Below are positions 7,511 to 16,024 of a stretch of DNA of 50,618 nucleotides, one piece after another. This stretch comes from Actinomycetes bacterium (GTDB lineage: Bacteria > Actinomycetota > Acidimicrobiia > Acidimicrobiales > Bog-793), in assembly GCA_021829645.1 (NCBI GenBank), contig JAKBPI010000017.1, forward strand, positions 1 through 50,618, read 5' to 3'. Within the stretch, counting starts at the first letter, position 1; each line of letters starts with the position of its first letter. The notes beneath the pieces are model-generated. The model searched no databases. It was given only the letters and a program-made list of their open reading frames with translations, and was not told the origin of the DNA. Both the position numbers and the translations under genes were made by a program.

Positions 7511-10087
7511 CTACGCCGTGCGCAAACCGACACCCAAACTATCGGCGACCGAGGTAACGCAATCTTGCCAAATTTGACCAAGTAGTTTCTCATCTAAAGT
7601 TCCGTTGGCATCACTAAGCCTCAATCTAAAAGTAAGGCTTCTGACTTTTGCGTTTTCCTCTCTATAAGAATCTATCAGGCGTATGGATTCCAGATACTCC
7701 CCGGCTGCTACTTGCAGTACTTGTCTTATATCCCTTGAGCTTACTAAATAGTCGGCTACAAAGCACAAATCGATATCAGAAGACGGGTAGATGCTTATGG
7801 GCTTGGAATCAAGAGACTTCTTTTGCAAAGAAAACAGCCCGTTGAGATCGAGTGTCAAAACCCCTACTCGTCTGCCCAGAAGAGCAAACTGAGATAAGAA
7901 ATCTGGGGCGATCTCCCCCACCGTTCCTACCAGAGTTTCACCCATAGTATTGAGATTAGGTAAAGTTATAGCTTTAGAGCGGGAAGGATGCATAAAATTG
8001 AAGTCCTTTTCCTGCGGCAAATCTTTTAGATCCAACAGCCTAAAGGACAAATCATCAATTTTTAAACGATCCAACAACACTTCAAATACCTTATACGACT
8101 CCTTGGCATCGTCATCTGGGAATGCCAAGACGCAACAGAGCTCTTCTCTTTCGCTCACATAATCTTGCACACGCAGTTTTTTATCTTTCGCAGAAAGTGA
8201 CCCTGCCTTTACGGAGGACTTGGCAAACACCCGCCCTATTTCAAAAAGTCGCAAATAGGGATTTCGATACGAGGCATTGCGCTTTACCGCACCAAGCAGT
8301 CCGGGCAGTATGCTCGTGCGAAGAGAGTTTTCTTCACTGGTCAACGGATTGGCCAGCATGATCAGTTGCTCCTTGGGCAAGGGGTAATAGTTCTTGTCCA
8401 CCAAAGGATTTGTCCAGGCTTCATTTATTCCCATGGCAATTAAAGCCTGCTTTGCCAAACGTAAATTCTCTTGATAGGGTTTGAGTCTGCCGACAACCCT
8501 AGATCTTGGAAGACGCTTGGCAAAGTTTTCGTAACCAAAGTGGCGAGCTATCTCTTCAGCCAGATCTGCTCCCATCCTAACGTCCGGACGAAATGCAGGA
8601 ATCACGACTTCCGACTTATCCTCATCCAGAGGTTGCGATACCTCGAATCCAACCGGCGACAGGAGGGAGGCAATTTCATCACGGCTAAATGTTTTACCCA
8701 GTATCGTAGCAATATTTTGTAGGGATATAACTAGGCTTTTACGTGCTTGATTCCCATTTTGCCCCACTGTTTCCATGGCAAAAGGTCGAGGCATACTAAC
8801 GCCATACTGTAAGGCGGATTCTTTCAGTAAAGTATAAATACGGTTCGCAACGAGAACCGTAATGGCGGGGTCGATCCCGCGTTCAAAGCGAAGTGAAGCT
8901 TCCGATCGCAGCTGGTGGAACCTGGAGGTACGCAAAACCACCTTTGGATCGAAATCGGCTATTTCAAGCACCACTGTACTTGTTGTTTCGGTTACCTCCG
9001 AAGCTTTCCCTCCCATGACTCCGGCCAGTGCTAGTATTTCTCCGTCCCCTTTGGCAATCACCAAATCACGTGGATCCTGTTCGGCGATCCCTGCAAAACT
9101 TCTTAGGTTGCCATCTAAAGTGACGAGAGACTCTCCCTCTTGGGCCAGTCGCACAACAAGCCGAACTTCGTCTTGGGCATTTACCCCTTGGTCATTTCCC
9201 TGATTGCGGTCACCGCCGCTCAGATAATCCATATCGTAAGCGTGAGAAGGGCGACCCAATTCCAACATTGCGTAATTGGTGGCATCCACGACAGAATTTA
9301 TCGGTCGCATCCCCACCAATGAAAGTCTGTAGGCTATTTTTCTGGTCGAGGGAGCAATTGTGATGTTGTCTATTACCTGAAAAGAAAAATGGTCACAAAG
9401 CGCATCGTCTTCGATCGCAACTGATACCGGCTGTCCTTTCCGATCTGCTTCAGGAGCTGCATCGAAGTGAAGTGGCAGCAGTTTTGCCCCCAGATGCGGA
9501 GCAATATCACGGGCTATTCCGTATATACACAGGGCATCCGGGCGGTTTGGCTCTACAGCCACATCCAACAGAATGTCTTTTGCTATTCCAAAATACTCAC
9601 CGTAACTCATCCCGAGTTGCATATCGGCGGGGATTTGTCCGTTTAGAGAAGTAAACACTACGTCTATACCGGAATGGTCTTCTCCTAAACCCAACTCACG
9701 CTTGGAACACAGCATACCATTGGAGGTGACTCCCCCTAAGCGCCTCTCTTCGATGAGAAAATTACCCGGTAAGCGGGTACCGACAGTCGCTAAAGGTACG
9801 ATGTCTCCCACGGTAAAATTCCATGCCCCACAGACAACCTCTATGCGTTCCATGCTCTTACCGGCGTTGACAAATACTTGTCTGATTTTATCTTTTTTCT
9901 CTATAGGATTTATTTCCTCAACCTGTGCCAGCACAACGCCTTTCAGGTCATCTCCTACCTCTTGCACGCTCTCCACGACAAGACCAAGGTTGTCTAAGAT
10001 ATTGACAAGATTCTTTACCTCTTTGTCGTCTCTTATATCAACTTTTTTATCCAAATATTCGTTCAGCCAAGAGCATAAAACGAGCAT
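7511..10087 (-). CDS. pheT: Phenylalanyl-tRNA synthetase beta subunit
   Basis: Beta subunit of the alpha2-beta2 enzyme that charges tRNA-Phe. The 858-residue protein shows the expected domain order. An N-terminal EMAP-like tRNA-binding domain covers about 40-150 (VLAQVEEINP). It is followed by B1/B5-type and B3/B4 editing domains, the catalytic-like core, and a C-terminal ferredoxin-fold anticodon-binding domain from about 765 (SIYPSSDIDL). Length is slightly above the bacterial norm of about 800. The gene lies 34 nt after pheS and is surely co-transcribed with it. Confidence 0.95.
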   Translation of the reverse strand: MLVLCSWLNEYLDKKVDIRDDKEVKNLVNILDNLGLVVESVQEVGDDLKGVVLAQVEEINPIEKKDKIRQVFVNAGKSMERIEVVCGAWNFTVGDIVPLATVGTRLPGNFLIEERRLGGVTSNGMLCSKRELGLGEDHSGIDVVFTSLNGQIPADMQLGMSYGEYFGIAKDILLDVAVEPNRPDALCIYGIARDIAPHLGAKLLPLHFDAAPEADRKGQPVSVAIEDDALCDHFSFQVIDNITIAPSTRKIAYRLSLVGMRPINSVVDATNYAMLELGRPSHAYDMDYLSGGDRNQGNDQGVNAQDEVRLVVRLAQEGESLVTLDGNLRSFAGIAEQDPRDLVIAKGDGEILALAGVMGGKASEVTETTSTVVLEIADFDPKVVLRTSRFHQLRSEASLRFERGIDPAITVLVANRIYTLLKESALQYGVSMPRPFAMETVGQNGNQARKSLVISLQNIATILGKTFSRDEIASLLSPVGFEVSQPLDEDKSEVVIPAFRPDVRMGADLAEEIARHFGYENFAKRLPRSRVVGRLKPYQENLRLAKQALIAMGINEAWTNPLVDKNYYPLPKEQLIMLANPLTSEENSLRTSILPGLLGAVKRNASYRNPYLRLFEIGRVFAKSSVKAGSLSAKDKKLRVQDYVSEREELCCVLAFPDDDAKESYKVFEVLLDRLKIDDLSFRLLDLKDLPQEKDFNFMHPSRSKAITLPNLNTMGETLVGTVGEIAPDFLSQFALLGRRVGVLTLDLNGLFSLQKKSLDSKPISIYPSSDIDLCFVADYLVSSRDIRQVLQVAAGEYLESIRLIDSYREENAKVRSLTFRLRLSDANGTLDEKLLGQIWQDCVTSVADSLGVGLRTA

Positions 10088-10121
10088 GTATTCCCCTTAT
10101 AGGTATTATCTCAATAAAAAA

Positions 10122-11174
10122 TCAGAACTGCGACAAAAAGCGAATATCGTTTTCGATCAAGTATCTGATGTCTAAAATGTTATGTCGCATGATCGCCAGC
10201 CTGTCTATACCAAAACCAAAAGCGAACCCACTATAACGATCGGTATCTACGTTGGAAGCAGACAGTACGTTGGGGTGTACCAAACCGCACCCGCCGAGTT
10301 CTATCCAGCCTTGTCCCCCACAAGTCCTACACCCTTCGCCTTTACAGATCACACAGGTGATATCAAATTCGGCGGAAGGTTCTGTAAAAGGAAAATACCC
10401 GGGTCTCAGCCTGGTTCTGGTTTCGCTACCGAAAATGGCCTGCATGGAGACTTCAACCGTACCTCGCAAATCAGCAAAGCCTATCCCTTCATCCACTACC
10501 AAACCTTCGATCTGATGAAAAACAGGCAGGTGTCTGGGGTCCGCAGTATCCCGTCTATAGACACGACCCGGACAAATAGCATAGATAGGAAATTGGCCTC
10601 TCTCCAGCAAATGCACTTGCACGGGAGAAGTATGGGTACGAAGTAAAATAGAGCCGTTCTCGCCTGTATCCAGGTAAAAGCTATCCTGCATCGTACGGGC
10701 AGGGTGATCGAAATCCACGTTGAGTGCGGTAAAGTTATACCAGTCTGATTCTATTTCATTGCCTTCGGCTATCTCGTAGCCGAGTCCCAAAAAGATGTCC
10801 TCCAACTCTTGCCGTATCTGAGTAACTAAATGGAGGTGGCCATAAACTCCATCGATATCAACTTCGGTTACGTCACATATGTCTTCTTCGATTTGCTTTG
10901 CCAACTTAGCTGCTTCCAGAAGTTCTTTTGCCTCACGTGCTTTTTGCTCTAAAACTTCCCTAACGACGTTCAGCTTTTCTCCGACGATCTTCTTAGAGTC
11001 AACCTCTAAAGCAGAAAGTTCTTTTTTGATCTCAGAAAGAGCAGATTTTTTTCCCAGATAGAGAGATTCAAGCGACGCTAGTTCGCTCAAGTCATTGACC
11101 GCATCAAAAGCCGAAGAGGCTTTACTTACGATGTCATCTAGAGTGGCAAGAATAGTTTTTATATTTTCTTCCAT
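10122..11174 (-). CDS. pheS: Phenylalanyl-tRNA synthetase alpha subunit
   Basis: Catalytic alpha subunit of the class II synthetase. The first 90 residues form the helical coiled-coil arm. Class II motif 2 is visible in RVYRRDTADPRH and motif 3 in FGFGIDRLAIMRH near the C-terminus. The four-cysteine stretch CVICKGEGCRTCGG is common in this family and is not an oddity here. At 350 residues the length is standard. It is followed 34 nt later by pheT. A 58-nt spacer with a small hairpin separates it from the upstream methyltransferase gene. Confidence 0.95.
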   Translation of the reverse strand: MEENIKTILATLDDIVSKASSAFDAVNDLSELASLESLYLGKKSALSEIKKELSALEVDSKKIVGEKLNVVREVLEQKAREAKELLEAAKLAKQIEEDICDVTEVDIDGVYGHLHLVTQIRQELEDIFLGLGYEIAEGNEIESDWYNFTALNVDFDHPARTMQDSFYLDTGENGSILLRTHTSPVQVHLLERGQFPIYAICPGRVYRRDTADPRHLPVFHQIEGLVVDEGIGFADLRGTVEVSMQAIFGSETRTRLRPGYFPFTEPSAEFDITCVICKGEGCRTCGGQGWIELGGCGLVHPNVLSASNVDTDRYSGFAFGFGIDRLAIMRHNILDIRYLIENDIRFLSQF

Positions 11175-11198
11175 AGGGGACCTTTAGTCAAGCAAATC

Positions 11199-11214
11199 GT
11201 CGGCTTTTGCCGAC
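11199..11214. other. Small intercistronic hairpin before pheS
   Basis: GTCGGC and GCCGAC pair around a four-base loop in the 58-nt spacer between the SpoU methyltransferase gene and pheS. No T-run follows on the minus strand, so it is not a classical terminator. It could be a processing or attenuation element. Confidence 0.3.
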
Positions 11215-11232
11215 ATCACTTTATGATACTAG

Positions 11233-12057
11233 TCAAATATCTTGACGGCGCTTGATTTCAAAACAGATTACGGCGGCAGCCATAGCTACATTGAGAGATT
11301 CCGCTTTTCCACCCATCAAAATTTTAACCGAAGCATCGCAAGATTCCAGCAGAGTCTCACCCAGTCCGTGTGATTCGTTGCCAAAAAAAAGAGCTAAAGG
11401 ATATTTATAATCGTATTTTGTGTAATCATTGCCGTCTCCGGCATCAGCGGCCACCATAGAAAAGCGATACTTTTTCAAAAAGACTACCAGCTCTTCGATA
11501 TCTACTTCCGGCACCAAATCTACGTTGAAGACAGATCCCGCCGAAGAACGAATCGTTTTGGGAGAAAATGGATCGACACATCCTTTTGTCGTTACTACGG
11601 CACTTACTGAAGCCGCATCCGCTATCCGATACAGAGTGCCCAAATTTCCGGGATCCCTGATATCCACTGCCACCAAAATAACGCTGTGACTGGCTTCTTC
11701 CGGTGACAAGAAGGTCTTTAAATAGTCGATATGAGTTTCTTTCATCTCCACTATGGCACAAATCGGTTGTGGCGTAACGGCATCAGCCACTTTATCCATC
11801 ACGCCGGGTTTCAACTCATAACAGCGAATACCGCTCTCTTCTAAAGCAAGCAAAGGCGAAAGACACTCGCTGTTGTCTCGTGCACTGGGATCATAAAAGA
11901 CCGATTCTATACCGGCTTTTGCATCAATCGCAGCACTTAGTAAGTTCACCCCTTCGATCACGAATCTCTGCTCGGCTTTTCTGTAGGATTTATTGGCGAT
12001 CAAACGTTTCAGTCGCTGAACTTTGTAATGGCGCTGTGCTAAAGCAATATCACTCAC
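11233..12057 (-). CDS. SpoU/TrmH-family RNA 2'-O-methyltransferase
   Basis: Transfers methyl from S-adenosylmethionine to a ribose 2'-OH in rRNA or tRNA; the exact nucleotide cannot be told from sequence. The 274-residue protein has an N-terminal substrate-binding domain (about 1-110) and the C-terminal SPOUT knot. The three SpoU motifs are visible: VAVDIRDPGNLGTLYR, then LALFFGNESHGLG, then GKAESLNVAMAAAV near the C-terminus. The start is GTG at 12057 with GGAG 5 nt upstream. Its place between rplT and pheS is conserved in actinobacteria. A terminator separates it from rplT, so it may depend on read-through or its own promoter. Confidence 0.85.
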   Translation of the reverse strand: MSDIALAQRHYKVQRLKRLIANKSYRKAEQRFVIEGVNLLSAAIDAKAGIESVFYDPSARDNSECLSPLLALEESGIRCYELKPGVMDKVADAVTPQPICAIVEMKETHIDYLKTFLSPEEASHSVILVAVDIRDPGNLGTLYRIADAASVSAVVTTKGCVDPFSPKTIRSSAGSVFNVDLVPEVDIEELVVFLKKYRFSMVAADAGDGNDYTKYDYKYPLALFFGNESHGLGETLLESCDASVKILMGGKAESLNVAMAAAVICFEIKRRQDI

Positions 12058-12075
12058 TCATACTCCAATATCTTA

Positions 12076-12121
12076 CGAAAAACAAGGATCGGTCATGCCA
12101 GCTTTGACACGACCGATCCTT
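12076..12121 (-). terminator. Rho-independent terminator after rplT
   Basis: An 11-bp perfect stem is formed by AAGGATCGGTC (12084-12094) and GACCGATCCTT (12111-12121) around a 16-nt loop. On the minus strand it is followed at once by GTTTTTCG. It lies 63 nt after the rplT stop and would end the infC-rpmI-rplT message before the methyltransferase gene. Confidence 0.85.
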
Positions 12122-12183
12122 ACTGCGTATAAACTTTCCCTCAGAAAACGAAGAAACCTTCAGAGCTCATATCTGAATATGGC

Positions 12184-12567
12184 TTAGCTTTCAGAAACAG
12201 GCTGGCTACTGCTTTCAAGCTGCTCTTTGGCAATTTTTACGAAAGAGGCAAACGTCTCCCTGTCGTTCACGGCAATATCTGCTAAAACTTTCCTATCCAC
12301 TGCCACCTCTGCCTGATGCAGTCCGGCTATGAGTTTAGAATAAGATATGCCTTCCAATCTGGCAGCCGCATTAATTCTCTGAATCCAAAGTCTACGGAAA
12401 TCTCCTTTTTTAGCCCTTCTGTCACGATAGGCATAAGCAAGAGAGTGCATTACCTGCTCGTTAGCAGAACGAAATGTCCTAGATTTGTTTCCGTAGTACC
12501 CTTTTGCCTGATCCAGTATTGCCTTATGGTGCTTTTTACCGTTTGCAGATCTCTTTACCCTGGCCAC
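12184..12567 (-). CDS. rplT: 50S ribosomal protein L20
   Basis: Binds 23S rRNA early in large-subunit assembly, and in many bacteria also represses its own operon through the infC-rpmI leader. The 127-residue basic protein begins [14 protein letters not shown] and contains the family block [20 protein letters not shown]. The C-terminus carries a short Ser/Gln/Glu extension beyond the usual 117-120 residues. The start is GTG at 12567 with AAGGGA upstream. It is the third gene of the infC-rpmI-rplT operon and is followed by a strong terminator. Confidence 0.95.
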   Translation of the reverse strand: MARVKRSANGKKHHKAILDQAKGYYGNKSRTFRSANEQVMHSLAYAYRDRRAKKGDFRRLWIQRINAAARLEGISYSKLIAGLHQAEVAVDRKVLADIAVNDRETFASFVKIAKEQLESSSQPVSES

Positions 12568-12626
12568 TTTATAATCCCTTTCTTATAATCAATATGCTGT
12601 CTTTTAAAAATCCAGGTATGGATAAA

Positions 12627-12821
12627 CTAGATGCCAAGAAGGCGTCTTACTTGCTTTTTGTCTCCTTTGGCAACTTCTGTAGTACCGGAGAGCCTTCTTG
12701 TTCTAACCGAAGATTTCTTTTCAAGTAAGTGGGATTTGTTGGCTTTTTGTCTCAGTATTTTACCCGTTGAGGTAACCTTAAACCTTGCCGCTGCTCCCCT
12801 ATCCGTTTTCATCTTAGGCAT
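12627..12821 (-). CDS. rpmI: 50S ribosomal protein L35
   Basis: A 64-residue basic large-subunit protein with the family N-terminus [17 protein letters not shown] and the [12 protein letters not shown] block; length is standard. It sits between infC (63-nt gap) and rplT (59-nt gap), the near-universal bacterial order. Confidence 0.95.
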   Translation of the reverse strand: MPKMKTDRGAAARFKVTSTGKILRQKANKSHLLEKKSSVRTRRLSGTTEVAKGDKKQVRRLLGI

Positions 12822-12884
12822 AATAATTTCTTCTTTCTTGTGTTCTAAAGCTTCTGCTTCTCTATGTAATAATCAATGCTGCTT

Positions 12885-13571
12885 TTAGGCGTTTTCGGCT
12901 TCTGATAGTACCATCACTTTATCTTCTGTTCGTTCGGCATCACCGTCATTCGCAGCGTCATTGACAGACACTGCCTCCTGTCCGATGGATGCGTGCTTGG
13001 TTTCGTTTGTCTTTACCGAAGATTTTGTCGAAGCAGCACGAACAGCCCGCTTATCGGGAACAAGCACCATCACCATGTTTCGTCCGTCCAGTCTGGCTTC
13101 GCTTTCAATTTTGGCTACGTTTTGCACCTGTTCAGCGATACGGTCAGCAATCTGTTTACCAAGTTCCGGGTAATACACTTCCCTACCTTTAAACATGATG
13201 GTAACTTTGACTTTATGTCCTTCGGCAAGGAATTTGAGTACTTGCCTAGTCTTTGTATCAAAATCACCTTGGCCGATCTTGGGTCGATATTTCATTTCCT
13301 TGATCGCCACATTGGTAGACTTACGCCTTGTTTCCTTGGCTCTTTGTGCTTCATCAAACTTAAATTTGCCGTAATCCAAAATTTTACAGACAGGAGGATC
13401 TGCCATCGGGGCAATTTCCACGAGATCCAGATCCATGCTACGGGCAATGGAAATAGCTTCGGCAATTGGCTTAATACCGAGCTGATTCCCATCCGGTCCG
13501 ACTAGGCGTACCTCACGAGCTCTGATGCGGTCATTCATTTTGGGCTCGTTGGCAGAAGATGTGGTGGTTAT
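12885..13571 (-). CDS. infC: Translation initiation factor IF-3 (probable AUA start)
   Basis: IF-3 binds the 30S subunit, prevents premature 50S joining and proofreads the start codon. The N-domain shows NDRIRAREVRLVG and DLVEIAPMADPPVCKILDYGKFKF. The C-domain begins near EMKYRPKIGQGDF. A Ser/Ala/Asp/Glu-rich tail of about 45 residues follows. The first ATG (13538) has no ribosome site. An AAAGGAG at 13587-13581 lies 9 nt before an in-frame ATA at 13571, which adds TTTSSANEPK before MNDRIR and matches the usual xEPRINDRIR start of actinobacterial IF-3. An in-frame TGA just upstream rules out other starts. A rare AUA start fits the known habit of infC genes to use AUU, AUC or similar codons for self-regulation. 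With this start the protein has 228 residues. Confidence 0.85.
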   Translation of the reverse strand: MTTTSSANEPKMNDRIRAREVRLVGPDGNQLGIKPIAEAISIARSMDLDLVEIAPMADPPVCKILDYGKFKFDEAQRAKETRRKSTNVAIKEMKYRPKIGQGDFDTKTRQVLKFLAEGHKVKVTIMFKGREVYYPELGKQIADRIAEQVQNVAKIESEARLDGRNMVMVLVPDKRAVRAASTKSSVKTNETKHASIGQEAVSVNDAANDGDAERTEDKVMVLSEAENA

Positions 13572-13593
13572 CGGGCCTCACTCCTTTCAAAAC

Positions 13594-13610
13594 GTCGTAA
13601 CTTTTACGAC
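13594..13610 (-). promoter_or_regulatory. Hairpin next to the infC ribosome site
   Basis: On the minus strand GTCGTAA and TTACGAC form a 7-bp stem with a 3-nt loop, followed by GTTTT and then directly by the AAAGGAG ribosome site of infC. It could act as an attenuator or as a translational control element in the infC-rpmI-rplT leader. A second short hairpin (GGGG/CCCC) lies farther upstream near 13681-13694. Confidence 0.45.
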
Positions 13611-13722
13611 ATAAACCAAGGGTCAGCAAAGCCGATAAAACCATGACCAGTCCACACGCAGTAATTACGGTGAAAAGGTGGGGGTAAAGCCCCGCTTTCC
13701 CATTTACATTTAGATAATTCTA

Positions 13723-13729
13723 TATAATA
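13723..13729. promoter_or_regulatory. Shared divergent -10 for DUF1844 (+) and infC operon (-)
   Basis: The plus strand reads TATAAT at 13723-13728, seven bases before the ATG at 13736, which would give an essentially leaderless DUF1844 message. The minus strand reads TGCTATTAT, an extended -10 with the hexamer at 13729-13724, which would start the infC message near 13717 and give a leader of about 145 nt. No strong -35 is visible on either side. Confidence 0.5.
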
Positions 13730-13735
13730 GCATAC

Positions 13736-14140
13736 ATGAGTAGCATCTGGACACCAAATGGCGAACATGAGATCAAGCGACCTCAAAGGCACACCTCTGT
13801 CAACGCTCAGACATCAGAGGAGGCAGGCGAGCAAGACGCCTCTCAAACACTCAGCGATCTCGAAAAGCAGATAAGATCTACTCCCGTACAAGACATTATA
13901 GCCAATCATTGTTACGGGCTATTTCAACTGGCGGCCATACATTTGTCTTCTGTACCCCCAAACATGAAGGACGCCTCCCTGGCCATCGACGCCATGACGG
14001 CGGTCATTCAAAAACTCTCCGGCAGGTTGGGAGAAGCAGAACAGAGCTTGCACGAAGCTCTGACCCAATTGCAATTTGCCTACGTGCAAATTTCTAAAAA
14101 TTCTGATAGCGATCAGCAAGAAAAGCCGAATGGCGATTAA
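13736..14140 (+). CDS. DUF1844-family protein
   Basis: A 134-residue cytosolic protein resembling the DUF1844 family found beside infC in actinobacteria; its function is unknown. The conserved part (about residues 45-120) runs from TPVQDIIANHCYGLFQLAAIHL through an amphipathic segment (LAIDAMTAVIQKLSGRL) to LHEALTQLQFAYVQ. Both termini are hydrophilic and probably disordered. There is no ribosome site before the ATG, but a TATAAT lies 7 nt upstream, so translation is probably from a leaderless transcript. The gene is divergent from infC and convergent with the cold-shock-like gene, whose end is 2 nt away. Confidence 0.75.
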   Translation: MSSIWTPNGEHEIKRPQRHTSVNAQTSEEAGEQDASQTLSDLEKQIRSTPVQDIIANHCYGLFQLAAIHLSSVPPNMKDASLAIDAMTAVIQKLSGRLGEAEQSLHEALTQLQFAYVQISKNSDSDQQEKPNGD

Positions 14141-14142
14141 AA

Positions 14143-14385
14143 CTATAGCTTTATAATATTATAGGCTTCCGGGAGACCCGATTTACCCAGTCTCAATTCC
14201 GCAAGCACTTCTCTTCCCGCTTCTACACTGCGCGTCTTGTCACTCAATTGGGTGCAGTGAAAAAAAATATCCTTCCCGTATTGCCCGCATTGCAGATATC
14301 CTATGCCCCTTGGTTCGTCAAACTCTTTTACGACACCCTTCACCAAAGACCGTGAAAGCAGTAGGATTTCTTCTTTTTCCAACAC
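14143..14385 (-). CDS. Cold-shock-like (CSD) small protein
   Basis: An 80-residue single oligonucleotide-binding domain. An RNP1-like strand (EPRGIGYLQC) and an RNP2-like strand (DIFFHCTQL) are both visible but altered from the classical KGFGFI and VFVHF, so this is a divergent CSD protein rather than a standard CspA. The start is GTG at 14385, about 9 nt after an AAGGGG site that overlaps the end of hisG. It therefore ends the hisG transcript and is probably coupled to it. Its RNA target is unknown. Confidence 0.7.
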   Translation of the reverse strand: MLEKEEILLLSRSLVKGVVKEFDEPRGIGYLQCGQYGKDIFFHCTQLSDKTRSVEAGREVLAELRLGKSGLPEAYNIIKL

Positions 14386-14398
14386 CAGAAGTTTCCCC

Positions 14399-15274
14399 TT
14401 AATGAACTATTTTGGAAAGCTTCAATTCCAAAATATCGGTTGCGCCGTTTTCACAAAGCTCGGGAATCAAAATATTGATAGATGACTTTGGCACAACCGT
14501 TTCAACGGCAAAGCCCTCTCCCCTATAGAGCTCGGAAACCGTAGGAGCTTTCATAGAAGGCAGAACGTCGATGACTTTTTGTAAATTCTCTTTTGCCACA
14601 TTCATTTTTACCAATACCTGCTGTCTTGCCTCCAGCGTTCCCAGTAGAAGTGTGCGCAATTGTGACATAGCATGGGCTTTTGCTATTTCGGCAAAAGAGG
14701 ATCTATTGGCAATCAGCTCGGTATATGATTCCTGCAAAACAGCTATGATCTTTAGACCTGCGGCACGCAAAGCTTTACCCGTTTCGGTAATTTCCACAAC
14801 GGCATCGGCGATTTCCGGAATCTTTGCCTCGGTGGCACCGTAAGAAGGCTGTACGCTTACCTTCACTCCTAGTTTTTCAAAAAAACGTTCTGTGAGCTTA
14901 GGGTATTCCGTGGCGATACGGGTACCGTCTTTTATATCGGAAAGCTTTTCCATGCCGGAATCCCCGCCTACCGCCAAAACGACTTTGATCGGATTGGTAG
15001 TGCGCTTTGAATAAGGCAAAACAGCCAATGACTCCACATCGGCTTCCGTTTCGTTGATCCAGTCTCTTCCTGTCACACCTAAGTCAAAAATGCCCTCAGC
15101 GACATAGCGCGGGATTTCTTGGGGCCTTAGGATTCTTACTTCACTCACTCTTGGGTCATCTATATGAGCACGATAATCTACGTCAGAACTCCTGATCACC
15201 GCCAAGTCGGCTTCTGCAAAGAGGTCAAGTGTGGGAACTTCCAATGATCCTTTGGGTAATGCTATTTTTAACAT
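14399..15274 (-). CDS. hisG: ATP phosphoribosyltransferase (long form)
   Basis: First enzyme of histidine synthesis, joining ATP and PRPP. The 291-residue protein is the long form. The catalytic part (about 1-210) begins LKIALPKGSLE, with DLGVTGRDW and the PRPP-loop region DAVVEITETGKALRAAGL. The C-terminal ACT-like regulatory domain (about 210-290, LPSMKAPTVSELY) binds histidine in this family. The ATG has AGAGGA 3-4 nt upstream. It lies 57 nt after rpe; no other his genes are here. Confidence 0.93.
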   Translation of the reverse strand: MLKIALPKGSLEVPTLDLFAEADLAVIRSSDVDYRAHIDDPRVSEVRILRPQEIPRYVAEGIFDLGVTGRDWINETEADVESLAVLPYSKRTTNPIKVVLAVGGDSGMEKLSDIKDGTRIATEYPKLTERFFEKLGVKVSVQPSYGATEAKIPEIADAVVEITETGKALRAAGLKIIAVLQESYTELIANRSSFAEIAKAHAMSQLRTLLLGTLEARQQVLVKMNVAKENLQKVIDVLPSMKAPTVSELYRGEGFAVETVVPKSSINILIPELCENGATDILELKLSKIVH

Positions 15275-15331
15275 CGATCCTCTTGTGTGCTTTTCCTAAA
15301 AAGTATGGGCAATATCATAACACGTAAAAAC

Positions 15332-16024
15332 TCAGCGATGCATATTTTGAGACGCCGAGGAGTGTATCTCTCGAATAGCCGCCACTCTGTCGCTTGCGGA
15401 AAAAATAGCGGATCCCGCAACAAAAACGCGAGCGCCGGAAGCAGAGGCAAGAGCTGCTGTTTCAGGGTTTATCCCTCCGTCTATCTCTAGAGCTACCGCA
15501 AGGCCTTCCTTGTCAATATCTTGGCGTGCTTCGCCTACTTTGGCTAGCACTTCGGGTATAAACGACTGTCCTCCAAAACCGGGGAAAACACTCATGACCA
15601 ATAACAAGTCAATATCGGCAAGATATGGTCGAACGGCGCTATAGGAGGTATCGGGATTGAGCGCCAATCCTATTTTTAGCCCGTGTTCTCTGGCGGCTTT
15701 GATTCTATTCGCGGTATCGCCTATCTCAACATGGATGGTGACCGAATCTGCCCCGACTGCAGCAAAGGGGCCAAAATACTCTTCTGGATTAGTCATCATC
15801 AGGTGAACGTCAAAATATGCTTTGCTGTGCTTGCGGATAGACTTTACTACCGGCGGTCCAAGAGTCAGATTTGGCACAAAGTGAGCGTCCATCACGTCTA
15901 TATGCAGCCACTTTACGGCCGATTCCACAGAAGCCAGTTCTGTCGCCAAAGTGGAAAAGTCTGCCGACAAAATGGATGGCGCTACGACAATTTCACCGCC
16001 AAAATCATTATCAGTTGTTGTCAT
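15332..16024 (-). CDS. rpe: Ribulose-phosphate 3-epimerase
   Basis: Interconverts ribulose-5-phosphate and xylulose-5-phosphate in the pentose phosphate pathway. The 230-residue TIM barrel shows APSILSADF, the metal ligands in LHIDVMDAHFVPN and YFDVHLMM, the flexible loop VFPGFGGQSF, and the phosphate-binding EIDGGIN and VAGSAIF segments. It overlaps the end of fmt by 14 nt, so translation is coupled. Confidence 0.95.
   Translation of the reverse strand: MTTTDNDFGGEIVVAPSILSADFSTLATELASVESAVKWLHIDVMDAHFVPNLTLGPPVVKSIRKHSKAYFDVHLMMTNPEEYFGPFAAVGADSVTIHVEIGDTANRIKAAREHGLKIGLALNPDTSYSAVRPYLADIDLLLVMSVFPGFGGQSFIPEVLAKVGEARQDIDKEGLAVALEIDGGINPETAALASASGARVFVAGSAIFSASDRVAAIREIHSSASQNMHR

Noticed and set aside
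10122-11174. Four-cysteine zinc-like cluster in PheS as a novelty
   Set aside because: This CxxC...CxxC-like stretch is common in bacterial PheS proteins.
11199-11214. Terminator before pheS
   Set aside because: The hairpin has no following T-run on the minus strand.
12993-13505. 170-codon plus-strand frame inside infC
   Set aside because: Antisense shadow of IF-3; Phe/His-rich composition typical of reversed coding sequence.
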